Below the pieces are notes generated by a model, which was not told the DNA's origin, ran no database searches, and worked only from the letters and a program-made list of their open reading frames with translations. This document shows positions 43,163 through 52,809 of a stretch of DNA of 64,000 nt, piece after piece; position 1 is the stretch's first letter; every line of letters begins with the position of its first letter. The DNA comes from Rhizobium deserti. Its GTDB lineage: Bacteria; Pseudomonadota; Alphaproteobacteria; Rhizobiales; Rhizobiaceae. The stretch spans positions 62,001 to 126,000 of the forward strand of contig NZ_SMTL01000005.1 in the NCBI RefSeq assembly GCF_004358025.1, written 5' to 3'. Both the position numbers and the translations under genes were made by a program.

Positions 43163-45304
43163 ATGATAGTCGCCTTCCACCAGTTTCCTGCCCGTGGCCA
43201 AGTTCTCGGTTCTACAATGCTGCTGAGCGCAATGACAGTTTTGCTGACAGCGGTCACGGCTTCCGGGCAAAATGCTGCTGGTGAGGCAACGCAGTTGGAG
43301 ACGATCGTCGTAAGCTCCGGCGCGGAGACGATTAATGAGGACAACGACACGATTGTCCCCCGGCAATCCGTTTCCGCATTGAAGACCGATACACCTCTTG
43401 TGGAGACTCCTCGTTCCGTTTCGGTGTTAACCCGCGAAGAGATGGAGCAGCGTCACGTGACAGACCTGATCCAGGCCACCCGCTACACGTCCGGCGTTAC
43501 GACCGGTGGCTTCGGCTACGATCCGCGCTTCGACCAGGTCTACATCCGCGGGATCGAAACAACCACCAGCGGTGATTTTCGTGACGGCCTGCGCCAGCCG
43601 GTGATGACCTATGGAACCTTCCCGACGGAGATCTACACGCTTGACCGTGTGGAAGTGCTGAAGGGACCGGCTTCTGTCATGTATGGCGCAGCGAGCGCCG
43701 CCGGCATCGTCAACAAGATCTCCAAGCTGCCCCAGGAAGAAAGCCATCATGAGGTCGAGCTCCAATACGGCACGATCGGCCGCAAACAGGCGGCTTTCGA
43801 CTTCGGCGGCCCCGTCGGAGAAAGCGACGAATTGTTTTACCGGGTTGTCGGCCTGGTTCGTGAGGGGGAAACCAATAACGACATCGCCGACGACCGTTAT
43901 CTGTTGCAGCCCTCCTTCACCTGGGAGCCGACAGACAGCACCAAAATCACGGTCTATGGGTTGGCGCAGAAGAGCGAAGGCGAAGCGAGCACCTGGACAT
44001 ATGAGGATGGCGGAGACATTCGCCGCGTCAGTCATGCCGACTACGACTTTCAGAAGGTTCGGCAGTACCAGCTGGGCTACCAGCTTGAACATGAATTCGA
44101 AAACGGCCTGACTTTCCGGCAGAACGCGCGCGTCAGCGATCTCGATCTCGAGGCTCGCTATGTCGATACAAGAACCTTGGTGCCTCGCGCACCAGGCGCA
44201 CCCGCTGACAGCTGGGCAACCGCAGGAGTAACTGACGAAGTTCGCGCCTACCAGATCGACAACCAGCTCCAAGCGAAGTTCGACACCGGGTCAGTAGCCA
44301 ATACCGTGTTGTTTGGGCTGGATTACACAGGGGTAAACTCGGATTTTGCAGACGGGTATGATTATGCATATCCCTCCGCCATTGGAAGCGCGCCTACTCC
44401 TGCGCTGACGGGCTTTACCGGTAATGATCTGCGCCAGACGGGGATATATGCGCAGGAGCAGGCCGAGATCGGCAACTGGCGCTTCGTCGGCGGCCTGCGT
44501 TACGACTGGCTGCACCAGGAAACCAGCGACAAGGTCGCAGGCACGGGCGCGGAAAAGGATGAGGGCGCCTTGTCGGGACAGGTCGGGCTCCTTTATCTCT
44601 TCGACAACGGCTTGGCTCCTTATGTCAGCTACGGAACATCTTTCGTGCCTTCGACCGAGCGTGCGGCCGGAGGCGTCGTGCTTGATCCGACGAAAGGCCG
44701 CCAGATTGAGGCGGGTATCAAGTACCAGCCCGAAGGCGAAAACTATTCCCTGACCACTGCTGTTTATCGGCTCGTTGAAACAGATAAGCCACAATATGCC
44801 GGCTACACCCCTCCGATCTTTATCTATAAAAACTCCGGCGAGAACACCTTTACAGGTTTTGAGGTTGAAGGACGCACGACCTTCGACAACGGCATAAGCT
44901 TGATTGCCGCCTATACCTATACCCACGGCGAAGTGACCGGGAACCTCGACAGCAGCATCATCGGCAACACCCCCACGACCACCCCGCGCCACGTGGCGTC
45001 GCTTTGGGTGAACTATGCAGCACCGGAAGAGACCGCCATTGGCGGGTTCAGCATCGGTGCGGGCGTGCGGGCCACAAGCGAGTCCTTTACCGACGACTAC
45101 AACACCGCAAAGAATACGGGAGTCGCCTATCTCGACGCATCGCTCTCCTACGATTTCGGCGCCAAATCGCCGGACCTGAAGGGACTTTCGCTCGCCGTCA
45201 GCGCGACAAACCTCGCCAACCGCGAGGAGCAGGTTTGCAATGGCGGCTATTGCTACTTCAGCCAAGGCCGTACAGTGCTGGGTTCGCTGAAGTATAAGTG
45301 GTGA
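43163..45304 (+). CDS. TonB-dependent siderophore receptor (ferrichrome/hydroxamate type)
   Basis: 713 residues. A signal peptide runs over MLLSAMTVLLTAVTASGQ, followed by the TonB box LETIVVSSG. The plug domain shows LVETPRSVSVLTREEM, VYIRGIETTTSGDFRDGL and VEVLKGPASVMYGAASAAG; the barrel ends with the family's terminal aromatic (GSLKYKW). The sequence is of the FhuA/FoxA-like group that begins with SVSVxT. AAGGATTGG precedes the ATG. It imports an iron-siderophore complex using TonB energy; the inner-membrane genes follow. Confidence 0.92.
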   Translation: MIVAFHQFPARGQVLGSTMLLSAMTVLLTAVTASGQNAAGEATQLETIVVSSGAETINEDNDTIVPRQSVSALKTDTPLVETPRSVSVLTREEMEQRHVTDLIQATRYTSGVTTGGFGYDPRFDQVYIRGIETTTSGDFRDGLRQPVMTYGTFPTEIYTLDRVEVLKGPASVMYGAASAAGIVNKISKLPQEESHHEVELQYGTIGRKQAAFDFGGPVGESDELFYRVVGLVREGETNNDIADDRYLLQPSFTWEPTDSTKITVYGLAQKSEGEASTWTYEDGGDIRRVSHADYDFQKVRQYQLGYQLEHEFENGLTFRQNARVSDLDLEARYVDTRTLVPRAPGAPADSWATAGVTDEVRAYQIDNQLQAKFDTGSVANTVLFGLDYTGVNSDFADGYDYAYPSAIGSAPTPALTGFTGNDLRQTGIYAQEQAEIGNWRFVGGLRYDWLHQETSDKVAGTGAEKDEGALSGQVGLLYLFDNGLAPYVSYGTSFVPSTERAAGGVVLDPTKGRQIEAGIKYQPEGENYSLTTAVYRLVETDKPQYAGYTPPIFIYKNSGENTFTGFEVEGRTTFDNGISLIAAYTYTHGEVTGNLDSSIIGNTPTTTPRHVASLWVNYAAPEETAIGGFSIGAGVRATSESFTDDYNTAKNTGVAYLDASLSYDFGAKSPDLKGLSLAVSATNLANREEQVCNGGYCYFSQGRTVLGSLKYKW

Positions 45305-45319
45305 ACTGGACTAATTCTG

Positions 45320-45354
45320 CGTCTGCTTCCGTCATCCACCGGAAGCAGACGTTT
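45320..45354 (+). terminator. Hairpin terminator after the receptor gene
   Basis: A perfect 12-bp stem (CGTCTGCTTCCG/CGGAAGCAGACG) with an 8-base loop, 16 bases after the receptor stop, followed by only three T residues. It may end or attenuate the message so that the receptor is made in excess over the genes behind it. Confidence 0.6.
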
Positions 45355-45449
45355 GCGCAACCTGGCCGGACTTAACGCAAAACCAGGGAACGTCCTGCTT
45401 CGGCCGCACGGCCGTTCAGTTCAATGTTAAGGGGTATCATTCCCAGTCG

Positions 45450-46316
45450 ATGAGCATGACCGAAAAAGCCTACACACTGCCCGGAACCACTTATTTCGAC
45501 CTTGCATCAGATGCGGGCGGCGAACCCTATCGCGTGCTCCTGTTCATCCCGGAGGGTGAGCCGCCCGCCGAGGGGTGGCCGCTTTTGGTGCTAACCGATG
45601 GCAATGCGACCTTTCCGTTTGCATTCGCAAGCCTTGTGACGCAGGCACCCTATCCAACCGGCACCAATGTCACCTGGGGCGCGATCGCGGCAATAGGCTA
45701 TCCATCCGATGAACCCTATGATGCGCTGCGACGCGCTTGGGATCTCGGTCCGCCGCCGATCAAGACTTATCCACCCTACCATGAAGGGGGGCCTCCGGTT
45801 CGCATCGGCGGGACGAGGGAATTGCTAGACTTCATCGAGAAGAAGCTCTTCCCGCGGCTGGGGGAGATGGTGCGGCTTGACACGACACGCCGTTCGCTCT
45901 TCGGGCACTCCTTTGGCGGTCTCTTCACGCTCTATGCACTGTTCGAGCGCCCGAGCCTCTTCGCTAACTGGATCTCGGCGAGCCCGACGATCTACTGGGA
46001 AGGCAGCGAGATCTTGAACAACGAGGCCCGGCGCCAAAGGGTTTCCGGTCACGCAGCCTTCCTGCATCTGTCGGCCGGTGAGTACGAGGGAGACGAGCTT
46101 GCGCCTTTCCAGTACCGCAACAATGATGCGGAGAAGCGCCTGGAAAACAAGAAAAGCGAGCGAACGGTTGCCTTGGCTCAGGAAATGGCAGACCGGCTGA
46201 ACGGGTTTGAGATCCGGACGGAGTTCGAGCTGTTTGCCCGCCAGACCCACATGTCCGTGCTCGGGCCAGCCGTGAACCGCGCTGTCGGCATCGCCTTTCG
46301 AAGCAGCGCAGCATAA
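45450..46316 (+). CDS. Siderophore-type esterase (IroE/Fes-like alpha/beta hydrolase)
   Basis: 288 residues without a signal peptide. The nucleophile elbow GHSFGG places Ser154, and the late histidine is in ARQTHMSVLGP; YRVLLFIPEGEPPAEGWPLL is the family N-terminus. Relatives of this putative esterase group (Pfam Esterase) include IroE and Fes, which hydrolyse the siderophore backbone to release iron. Placed between receptor and importer genes, an intracellular iron-release role is likely. The second codon pair offers two ATGs three codons apart. Confidence 0.85.
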   Translation: MSMTEKAYTLPGTTYFDLASDAGGEPYRVLLFIPEGEPPAEGWPLLVLTDGNATFPFAFASLVTQAPYPTGTNVTWGAIAAIGYPSDEPYDALRRAWDLGPPPIKTYPPYHEGGPPVRIGGTRELLDFIEKKLFPRLGEMVRLDTTRRSLFGHSFGGLFTLYALFERPSLFANWISASPTIYWEGSEILNNEARRQRVSGHAAFLHLSAGEYEGDELAPFQYRNNDAEKRLENKKSERTVALAQEMADRLNGFEIRTEFELFARQTHMSVLGPAVNRAVGIAFRSSAA

Positions 46317-46376
46317 TCTGCCTTTCACGGAATGCGGCCTTGTGTCCGCGTCCTGAAAACAAGAATAGGAAATGCC

Positions 46377-47189
46377 GTGGCCCTTGCCCGATCCGCGCAC
46401 GATACGCTTGAGACGACGAATGCTTTCGCTGTCGACAAGATCGACCTGTCGATCGACGGCCGGGCGATCCTGTCGGAGGTTAGCCTTTCCTTCCCTGCAG
46501 GAGAGGTGGTGGCGCTGGTCGGCCATAACGGTTCGGGCAAATCCAGCCTCCTGAAGATCCTTGCACGACAGCTGACGCCGACGGCTGGATCGGTTGCTTA
46601 CGGCGGTCGCGCCCTCCAGCATTTCCCCGGACGGGACTTCGCAAGGTCTGTCGCCTATCTGCCGCAGGATCTTGGCACCGGCTCCGAGATGACAATCCGC
46701 GAATTGGTGGCCTGCGGGCGCTATCCGTGGCACGGTGCGCTTGGACACTTTTCTCCGGTCGACAAGCAGATGGTGGAAGCAGCACTCGCCGCAACCCATA
46801 TCGAGCCCTTCGCCGATCGTCTGGTGGGAACACTGTCCGGCGGCGAGCGGCAGCGGGCATGGATCGCCATGCTGATCGCGCAGGACGCTCGGTGTCTGTT
46901 GCTCGACGAACCGACCGCGGCGCTCGACGTGGCCCATCAGGTCGAAGTGCTGTCTCTGGTACGGCGGCTGGCCCATGAAGGCGGCCGCAGCGTCGTCATC
47001 GTCCTTCACGACATCAATATGGCGGCGCGCTTCTGCGACCGGATCCATGCCTTAAAAGGCGGACGGGTGGTGGCGAGCGGGACGCCGGGCGAGATCCTGG
47101 TTCCGGAAACGCTGCGCGCAATCTATGGGGTCGAAATGGATGTGGTTGCTGTTCCGGCACTCCCGCATCCGCTCGCCTATGCCTGTTGA
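46377..47189 (+). CDS. Iron-siderophore ABC transporter ATP-binding protein (FhuC-like)
   Basis: 270 residues from the GTG at 46377, which has TAGGAAA just before it; an ATG at 46332 would add 15 residues without family match. Walker A GHNGSGKSS, signature LSGGERQRAWIAMLI, Walker B CLLLDEPTAALDV, H-loop VLHDINMA. The FhuC/FecE type pattern RYPWHGALGHFSPVD is present. The 3' end overlaps the binding-protein gene. Confidence 0.9.
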   Translation: MALARSAHDTLETTNAFAVDKIDLSIDGRAILSEVSLSFPAGEVVALVGHNGSGKSSLLKILARQLTPTAGSVAYGGRALQHFPGRDFARSVAYLPQDLGTGSEMTIRELVACGRYPWHGALGHFSPVDKQMVEAALAATHIEPFADRLVGTLSGGERQRAWIAMLIAQDARCLLLDEPTAALDVAHQVEVLSLVRRLAHEGGRSVVIVLHDINMAARFCDRIHALKGGRVVASGTPGEILVPETLRAIYGVEMDVVAVPALPHPLAYAC

Positions 47190-47194
47190 GGCCG

Positions 47195-48085
47195 ATGGGG
47201 ATGGAGATTACAAGGCGCTCATTTCTCCAATACACCGCCGCGGCAGTTCTACAGATTCCGGGGCCGGTCTTGGCGGAAGTCGCCGGGCAGAGGATTGTCA
47301 GCCTGGATTACGGACTTGCCTCCACACTTCTGTCGCTTGGGATAACCCCTGTTGGAATTTCCGAACAGGCGGACTGGAACAAATGGATAGTCGAGCCAGC
47401 CCTGCCGCCATCCGTCGTCGATATCGGTAGCTCCTACGAGGTCGACTTCGAGGTCCTCGTTCAACTGAAGCCGGACATCATCCTGACCACGCCTTATCTC
47501 GACGAGCTTCTGCCGAAGCTTCAGCCCATAGCGAAAGTGCTTCGGCTGGAAATCTTCACGCCCGATAGCGGCGCTGTTCTCCCGGCCGCGGTCGCGGCCA
47601 CACGCAAGCTGGCGGTTGAACTCAACCGCGAAAGCCAGGCTGAGCTTTTCCTGGCGCGTTCCGACGCGTTCTTCGAGACCTGCCGTGAGCGGCTGTCTCA
47701 CCGGCCAAGTCCTTCGGTGGCGCTGGTCAGCTTCATGGATGCCCGCCATGCGCGCATCTATTCTGCCCCTGGACTGTTCCACAACACGCTGGAGCGCATC
47801 GGCCTGCGCAATGCGTGGACGCGGCAATCCAACTTCTGGGGCTTCGAAACGATCGGCCTCGAAGAGCTGTCCAGTATTGCCGACCCCGAGGCCCGGCTGA
47901 TCGCCTTTGATCCGGTTCCGGCCGACGTGCTGCCCAAACTTGCGGAGAGCCCCTTGTGGCAGTCGCTTCCCTTTCCACGGCCTGGCCACCTCTCCGTGCT
48001 TCCGCCGGCACTGATGTTCGGCATGGTCAACGAGGCCGTGCGTTTCGCCCGCCTTGTGACCGACCTTCTGGATCAGGACGTATGA
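47195..48085 (+). CDS. Iron-siderophore ABC transporter substrate-binding protein (FhuD-like)
   Basis: About 297 residues. A twin-arginine signal EITRRSFLQYTAAAVLQ opens the protein. The FhuD/class III binding-protein pattern appears as RIVSLDYGLASTLLSLGI and FEVLVQLKPDIILTTPY. Start choice is uncertain between 47186 (TTG overlapping the previous stop), 47195 and 47201; all retain the Tat signal. Delivers the ferric siderophore to the FhuB-like permease, whose gene overlaps the end (ATGA). Confidence 0.88.
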   Translation: MGMEITRRSFLQYTAAAVLQIPGPVLAEVAGQRIVSLDYGLASTLLSLGITPVGISEQADWNKWIVEPALPPSVVDIGSSYEVDFEVLVQLKPDIILTTPYLDELLPKLQPIAKVLRLEIFTPDSGAVLPAAVAATRKLAVELNRESQAELFLARSDAFFETCRERLSHRPSPSVALVSFMDARHARIYSAPGLFHNTLERIGLRNAWTRQSNFWGFETIGLEELSSIADPEARLIAFDPVPADVLPKLAESPLWQSLPFPRPGHLSVLPPALMFGMVNEAVRFARLVTDLLDQDV

Positions 48086-50049
48086 GCGCTTATCGCCGTG
48101 ACCATCTCGGGCCAGCGCTTGTGTTCTTGGCTTTGCTGTGTGGTGGGAGTGTTGCCTCGTGGCTGGTTGTGGAACCGGCGCTGTCGGCTCCGGCAGTGCA
48201 AGGTTACGACATCCAGCGCATGCTGCTTTATTATTCGACCTTGCCGCGGCTTGCCACGGCACTGCTTGCCGGCGCTGCACTGGCCTTGTCGGGCGCACTG
48301 TTCCAGCAGGTTCTGCGAAACCCGTTGGCCGATCCCAGCACGCTCGGCATTTCGGCTGGAGCCAATCTCGCATTGGTCGTGGTCTCGCTTTTCGTGCCCG
48401 GTCTTCTTGGTGCGGGCCGCGACATCGTTGCGCTCGGGGGAAGTGCCGCAGCGGCGGCGATCGTCGTGGGCCTCGGCGCGCGACGGGGATTTTCGCCGTT
48501 TTCGCTGGTTCTTTGCGGTCTGGTCCTGAGCCTCTGGTGCGGAGGGCTTTCGGCAATCCTCACCTATCTCAACCAGCGATATCTCGTAAGCCTATTCATA
48601 TGGGGGGCGGGATCGCTGGCACAGCAGAGTTGGGTCATTCCCCTGTCTCTCGCCTGGAAGATTGTTTTGCTTGCGACCATCTGCGGGCTGGCGATCAGGC
48701 CGTTGTCGCTGCTCGATCTGGGGGAAAGTGGATCGGCAGCACTTGGGGTGAGGTTGGCTCGCCTTCGTATCCTTGTCATCGCCTGCGCAGTGGCGCTTTC
48801 CGGTTTCGTCACCAGCGCGGTCGGGGTAATTGGTTTCATCGGGCTCGTTGCTCCGACGCTTGCGCGATTGGCGGGAGCGCGCCGGCCGGTTCACCTGATC
48901 TTCTGGTCTCCGTTGATCGGTGCAGGCCTGCTTTTCCTTGCGGATGCCGTGCTGCAGCTGCTTGCAGGCGGCGTCCGGGACTTCCTGCCGACCGGTGCGG
49001 TCACTGCAATCTTCGGCTCGCCGTTGCTTCTGGCACTGTTACCGCGGCTGAAGATCCGTCACCGGATTCAGCAGGCGCAGAGCTGGCAGCGGCCGCGTCT
49101 ATGGGGGGCAAAGGTGCCGGTGATCATCCTAGCCGCAACCGTTCTCGTTCTTGTCATCTTGAGCCTGTTTGTCGGCCGTACCCCTGGCGGCGGATGGACA
49201 ATTCTTTCCGGTGATTTTCTCGGTCAGATCCTGGCGATCCGTGCACCGAAGGCGTTCGCGGCGCTTGCGTCAGGTGCGATGCTCGGCGTTGCGGGGACGA
49301 TCCTCCAGCGGCTGACCGGCAATGAGATGGCGAGCCCAGAGGTTCTCGGGATCAGCGCTGGCGCAACCTTTGGCGTGGCTATTGCGCTTTTCGCAATTGC
49401 TCCGGTCTTTCTGGGACAATTCGCCTTTGCCGTTGCCGGAGCCGTCGCGGTTCTTGGCCTTATCCTCCTGACGTCGCGACGCTCCGGGTTTGCTCCGGAA
49501 AGGGTTTTGCTCGCCGGCATCGCGCTGAGTGCCATGGTCGACGCCGTCGTCGGGATTCTGAACTCCACGGGAGATCCGAGGGCGGCTTTGCTGATGCGCT
49601 GGATGAGCGGATCGACCTATCTGGTGAGCGGCTCGACGGCCATGGCCGAGGTGATAATCGCGACAGTGCTGATCATGGTTTCTCTGGCTGCACGCCGCTG
49701 GCTGGACATCCTGCCGCTCGGCCCTGCTCCTTCCGCCGCTGTCGGCATCCCTCTGAAGCATTCGAGACTGGCGCTGTTCGGGCTGTCGGGGCTGATGACC
49801 GCGGCCGCTACACTGACAGTTGGACCTCTTTCGTTTGTTGGGCTCATGGCGCCGCATCTTGCACGGGAGGCAGGTCTGACGCGATCTCTGCCGCAGATGA
49901 GCGGCGCAGCGTTGATCGGCAGCGGGCTGATGGTCGCGGCAGACTTTGCCGGTCGAACCATTGCCGCACCTTACCAGATTCCGGCTGGCCTCATCTCGGC
50001 GCTTATCGGCGCGCCCTGCTTAATGTTCTTGATGAGCAGGAAGCGGTAA
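48082..50049 (+). CDS. Iron-siderophore ABC permease, fused double-length (FhuB-like)
   Basis: 655 residues formed by two homologous halves of about 330, each with the FecCD pattern: LSGALFQQVLRNPLADPSTLGISAGA is reflected in the second half by GVAGTILQRLTGNEMASPEVLG. About twenty hydrophobic segments are expected. Both halves keep GFIGLVAPTLAR / FVGLMAPHLAR. Such fusions form the whole channel in one chain. Last gene of the siderophore cluster. Confidence 0.92.
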   Translation: MSAYRRDHLGPALVFLALLCGGSVASWLVVEPALSAPAVQGYDIQRMLLYYSTLPRLATALLAGAALALSGALFQQVLRNPLADPSTLGISAGANLALVVVSLFVPGLLGAGRDIVALGGSAAAAAIVVGLGARRGFSPFSLVLCGLVLSLWCGGLSAILTYLNQRYLVSLFIWGAGSLAQQSWVIPLSLAWKIVLLATICGLAIRPLSLLDLGESGSAALGVRLARLRILVIACAVALSGFVTSAVGVIGFIGLVAPTLARLAGARRPVHLIFWSPLIGAGLLFLADAVLQLLAGGVRDFLPTGAVTAIFGSPLLLALLPRLKIRHRIQQAQSWQRPRLWGAKVPVIILAATVLVLVILSLFVGRTPGGGWTILSGDFLGQILAIRAPKAFAALASGAMLGVAGTILQRLTGNEMASPEVLGISAGATFGVAIALFAIAPVFLGQFAFAVAGAVAVLGLILLTSRRSGFAPERVLLAGIALSAMVDAVVGILNSTGDPRAALLMRWMSGSTYLVSGSTAMAEVIIATVLIMVSLAARRWLDILPLGPAPSAAVGIPLKHSRLALFGLSGLMTAAATLTVGPLSFVGLMAPHLAREAGLTRSLPQMSGAALIGSGLMVAADFAGRTIAAPYQIPAGLISALIGAPCLMFLMSRKR

Positions 50050-50122
50050 TCTTCAATATGTTGATCGAGAAGATGACTTGCTTAAAGTCGGCAGCTACTG
50101 GCTCGGCGCGGTATCTGACGTG

Positions 50123-51427
50123 TCACGGGCTCAACAACGGAGGTCGAGCCAAACCTAGATGGTCGCGCAAGGTTGAGCCATTGTATTCGGTACGGAAAAG
50201 GCCACGTTCCTGCAGGATAGGCACCACTGACTGAGTGAAGTCTTCTAAACCTTCCGGGAAGAAGGGCGGCATCACGTTGAAGCCGTCGGCGGCGCGGCCG
50301 TCGAACCATTCCTGCATGCGGTCGGCGATTTCGACCGGGGTGCCGAGTACGATATGGTGGCCGCGCCCGGCGGCGACGCGCAGCGCCAGCTGGCGGATTG
50401 TCAAGTTTTCCCGTCGCGCCAACGCGGTCAAAAGCTCGGCGCGGCTGCGCAGCTGGTCGGAGATCGGCAGGTCCGGCAGCGGGCCATCCGGATCGTAATC
50501 GGCAAGGCTGTGGCCGATGCGTTCTTCCAGAAGCGGCATGGCGCTCTTCAAGTCGGTCCACTGATCGAGTTCGGCCAGCTTGTCGGCGGCTTCCTCCGAC
50601 GTGCGGCCGATCACCGGCAGGAAGCCGGGCATGACGGCGACGTCATCGGCATGGCGGCCGGCCTTTTCGACGCGGGTCTTCAGGCTCTTGTAGAAGGCCT
50701 GCGCTTCCGCGAGGCTCTGCTGGGCGGTGAACACCACATCAGCTGTGCGGGCGGCAAGGTCCTGACCGGGACCGGAAGAACCGGCCTGGATGAGGATCGG
50801 ATGGCCCTGCGGCGAACGCGGAATGTTGAGCGGACCCTTCACCGAGTAATATTTGCCCTTATGATCGAGCAGGCGAACTTTTGACGGGTCGGCATAAACG
50901 CCCGTTTCCTTGTTCTTGATGAAGGCGTCATCGTCCCAGCTGTCCCAAAGGCCCCGCACGACGTCGACGAATTCTTCGGCAACGGCATAACGTTCGTCAT
51001 GCTCGGGATGCGGCTTGGAAAAATTATTGGCAGTGCGGGCATAGGACGTGGTGACGATGTTCCACGCGGCACGGCCATGGCTCAGATGGTCGATCGAGGA
51101 GAAGGCGCGGGCAGTGTGATAGGGCTCCCCGTAGGTGGTAGACGATGTCGCGGCGAGGCCGATCTTATCCGTCACCAGCGCCAGTGCAGCGAGCAGCGTC
51201 AGCGGCTCGAAGCGGGCAATGGTGGAAGGATGCGCGTCGACGCCACTGGTCAGGCCGTCGGCCAGGAACACCATGTCGAATTTCGCTTTTTCGGCGATGA
51301 CTGAGACGCGGCGCAGCAGGTCGAAATTTTCGCTGCCGGCCTCCGCCTGCGGATGGCGCCAGCCGGAAACGTGGTGGCCGGCGCCCTGCAGGAACAGGCC
51401 GAGATGGATTTGTCGCTTGGCGGTCAT
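50123..51427 (-). CDS. LLM-class flavin-dependent monooxygenase (NtaA/SnaA/DszA family)
   Basis: 434 residues. The N-terminus QIHLGLFLQGAGHHVSGWR and the barrel signatures FDMVFLADGLTSGVDAHP, HLSHGRAAWNIVTT and RSPQGHPILIQAGSSGPG are those of the NtaA/SnaA/DszA group. These use FMNH2 from a separate reductase to open C-N or C-S bonds, for example in nitrilotriacetate or sulfur compounds. Terminal gene of the amino-acid importer operon, 39 bases after the PrpD-like gene. No reductase gene is seen nearby. Confidence 0.9.
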   Translation of the reverse strand: MTAKRQIHLGLFLQGAGHHVSGWRHPQAEAGSENFDLLRRVSVIAEKAKFDMVFLADGLTSGVDAHPSTIARFEPLTLLAALALVTDKIGLAATSSTTYGEPYHTARAFSSIDHLSHGRAAWNIVTTSYARTANNFSKPHPEHDERYAVAEEFVDVVRGLWDSWDDDAFIKNKETGVYADPSKVRLLDHKGKYYSVKGPLNIPRSPQGHPILIQAGSSGPGQDLAARTADVVFTAQQSLAEAQAFYKSLKTRVEKAGRHADDVAVMPGFLPVIGRTSEEAADKLAELDQWTDLKSAMPLLEERIGHSLADYDPDGPLPDLPISDQLRSRAELLTALARRENLTIRQLALRVAAGRGHHIVLGTPVEIADRMQEWFDGRAADGFNVMPPFFPEGLEDFTQSVVPILQERGLFRTEYNGSTLRDHLGLARPPLLSP

Positions 51428-51466
51428 GGCAGTGTCTTTCGTCGGATCTAGCGCGGATTTCTTTGG

Positions 51467-52807
51467 TCAACTATGGGTCTGGTTGAGCAGCGCCAGAAGC
51501 CGACCAAGGTCGCCGGCGCTCTTCATGCCGCGAACGAGCGAGGGGATCTCGGCAAAGGCGGAGCTGCCGGCCGTGGCGTCGGAAAATTTTTCTGTCGGAT
51601 CGGTAATGCCTGGCAGGCCGTTGAAGCGCCGGTTGATGGTGCCGCCGTCTTTCAGCATGATGTCGAGCACGACAAAACGCGTGGTCGGATCGCTTGACAT
51701 GCGTGGTGCGCTTTCGTCATGGCGGCGGCCAGCGCGGGCGGCGAGCGTCATGATGCGGTCTTCGACTGGGCGTTCGTCAAAATGGTCGAGCCGCAGCGCG
51801 CCGTCGATCAGGGCGGCGGAAAACACATATTCCGGGCTGAAACGGGCCTCGATACCATTGGTCGGTTTGGTCACGACCAGAGCAGCATCGGCGCCGGGCG
51901 GATAGGTGAAGGTGATCGTTTCGATCTGGTCTGCTTTGAGACCTTCGCCGTTAAGCTCGATGCCCAGCGAGGCGACCGGGTGACTGGCCGTGCAGCAGGG
52001 ATAGGCTTTCAGGGTCAGACCGGGCGATACGATCTGCCACAGTGCGCCCCAGTTTGCACTGACCAGTTCCGGCTTGCCTGCGTCGAAAGCGTAGGCCGAA
52101 TGGAAGCCGACCGAATTGTCAAGGAAATCCGGTGCGCCGCCGAAACCGGCCGCCGCCAGCCGTGCAGCCAGCAGGCCGGATCGGGCGGCCATGCCGGCGT
52201 GATAGGGTTTTGTGTCGTAGCCGAATTGAAGTCGCAGACCGGATGCCTGGGTAGCAGCGATGCCGAGCGCAATAGCGGTTTCTTCCACGGATGCGCCGGT
52301 CAAATGGCAGATGGCGGCAGCAACACCGATTGGGCCAAGCGTTGCTGTCGCGTGAAAACCATTCTCGTAATGTTTCGAGCCGAGCGAAAGACCAAGCCGC
52401 GCCATCGCTTCCAGCCCCACCACGTAGGAGGCGACAAAAGCTTCGGCTGAAAACTCGCGTTCTGCCGCGAGAGCTAGCAGCGCCGGAAGGATCACCGTCG
52501 TCGGATGGCCGCGCACGCTGGCATGAACGTCGTCGTAATCCAGCACATGGCCGGCATAGGCGTTGACTACTGCTGCCACCAGCGCGTCGGTCTTCTTGTC
52601 GCTGCCGACGAGGATTGCGTTGCCCGGCAGATCGGCGCCCACTGCCTTTGCGAGCACACTGGTCGTCCGGTCTGTCGCGCCGGCAATCGTGCAGGCGAGA
52701 AAATCGATGATTGCCGTACGGGCCGCATCCATGGCCGCAGCATCGCGGGTCGGGTCGGAATGGATGATCGCCTCGACAAAAGCGGTGGTACAAGGTGCAC
52801 TGGCCAT
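51467..52807 (-). CDS. MmgE/PrpD family protein (possible iminodisuccinate epimerase or 2-methylcitrate dehydratase-like)
   Basis: 446 residues. Family blocks: IIDFLACTIAGATDRTTSVL, YAGHVLDYDDVHASVRGHPT, LGPIGVAAAICHLTG and KPYHAGMAARSGLLAARLA. Known functions in the family are 2-methylcitrate dehydratase, cis-aconitate decarboxylase and iminodisuccinate epimerase (the last from Agrobacterium). There are no propionate genes here; the partner is an NtaA-type monooxygenase and the transporter is of amino-acid type, so an epimerase or lyase for an amino-polycarboxylate is a reasonable guess. The ATG is 2 bases after the ATPase stop. Confidence 0.85.
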   Translation of the reverse strand: MASAPCTTAFVEAIIHSDPTRDAAAMDAARTAIIDFLACTIAGATDRTTSVLAKAVGADLPGNAILVGSDKKTDALVAAVVNAYAGHVLDYDDVHASVRGHPTTVILPALLALAAEREFSAEAFVASYVVGLEAMARLGLSLGSKHYENGFHATATLGPIGVAAAICHLTGASVEETAIALGIAATQASGLRLQFGYDTKPYHAGMAARSGLLAARLAAAGFGGAPDFLDNSVGFHSAYAFDAGKPELVSANWGALWQIVSPGLTLKAYPCCTASHPVASLGIELNGEGLKADQIETITFTYPPGADAALVVTKPTNGIEARFSPEYVFSAALIDGALRLDHFDERPVEDRIMTLAARAGRRHDESAPRMSSDPTTRFVVLDIMLKDGGTINRRFNGLPGITDPTEKFSDATAGSSAFAEIPSLVRGMKSAGDLGRLLALLNQTHS

Positions 52808-52809
52808 GG

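Noticed and set aside
45825-47048. A 407-codon open frame on the minus strand
   Set aside because: Lies opposite the esterase and FhuC-like genes and has no recognisable motif.
47249-48556. A 435-codon open frame on the minus strand
   Set aside because: Opposite the FhuD-like and FhuB-like genes; Arg/Gln/His-rich shadow.
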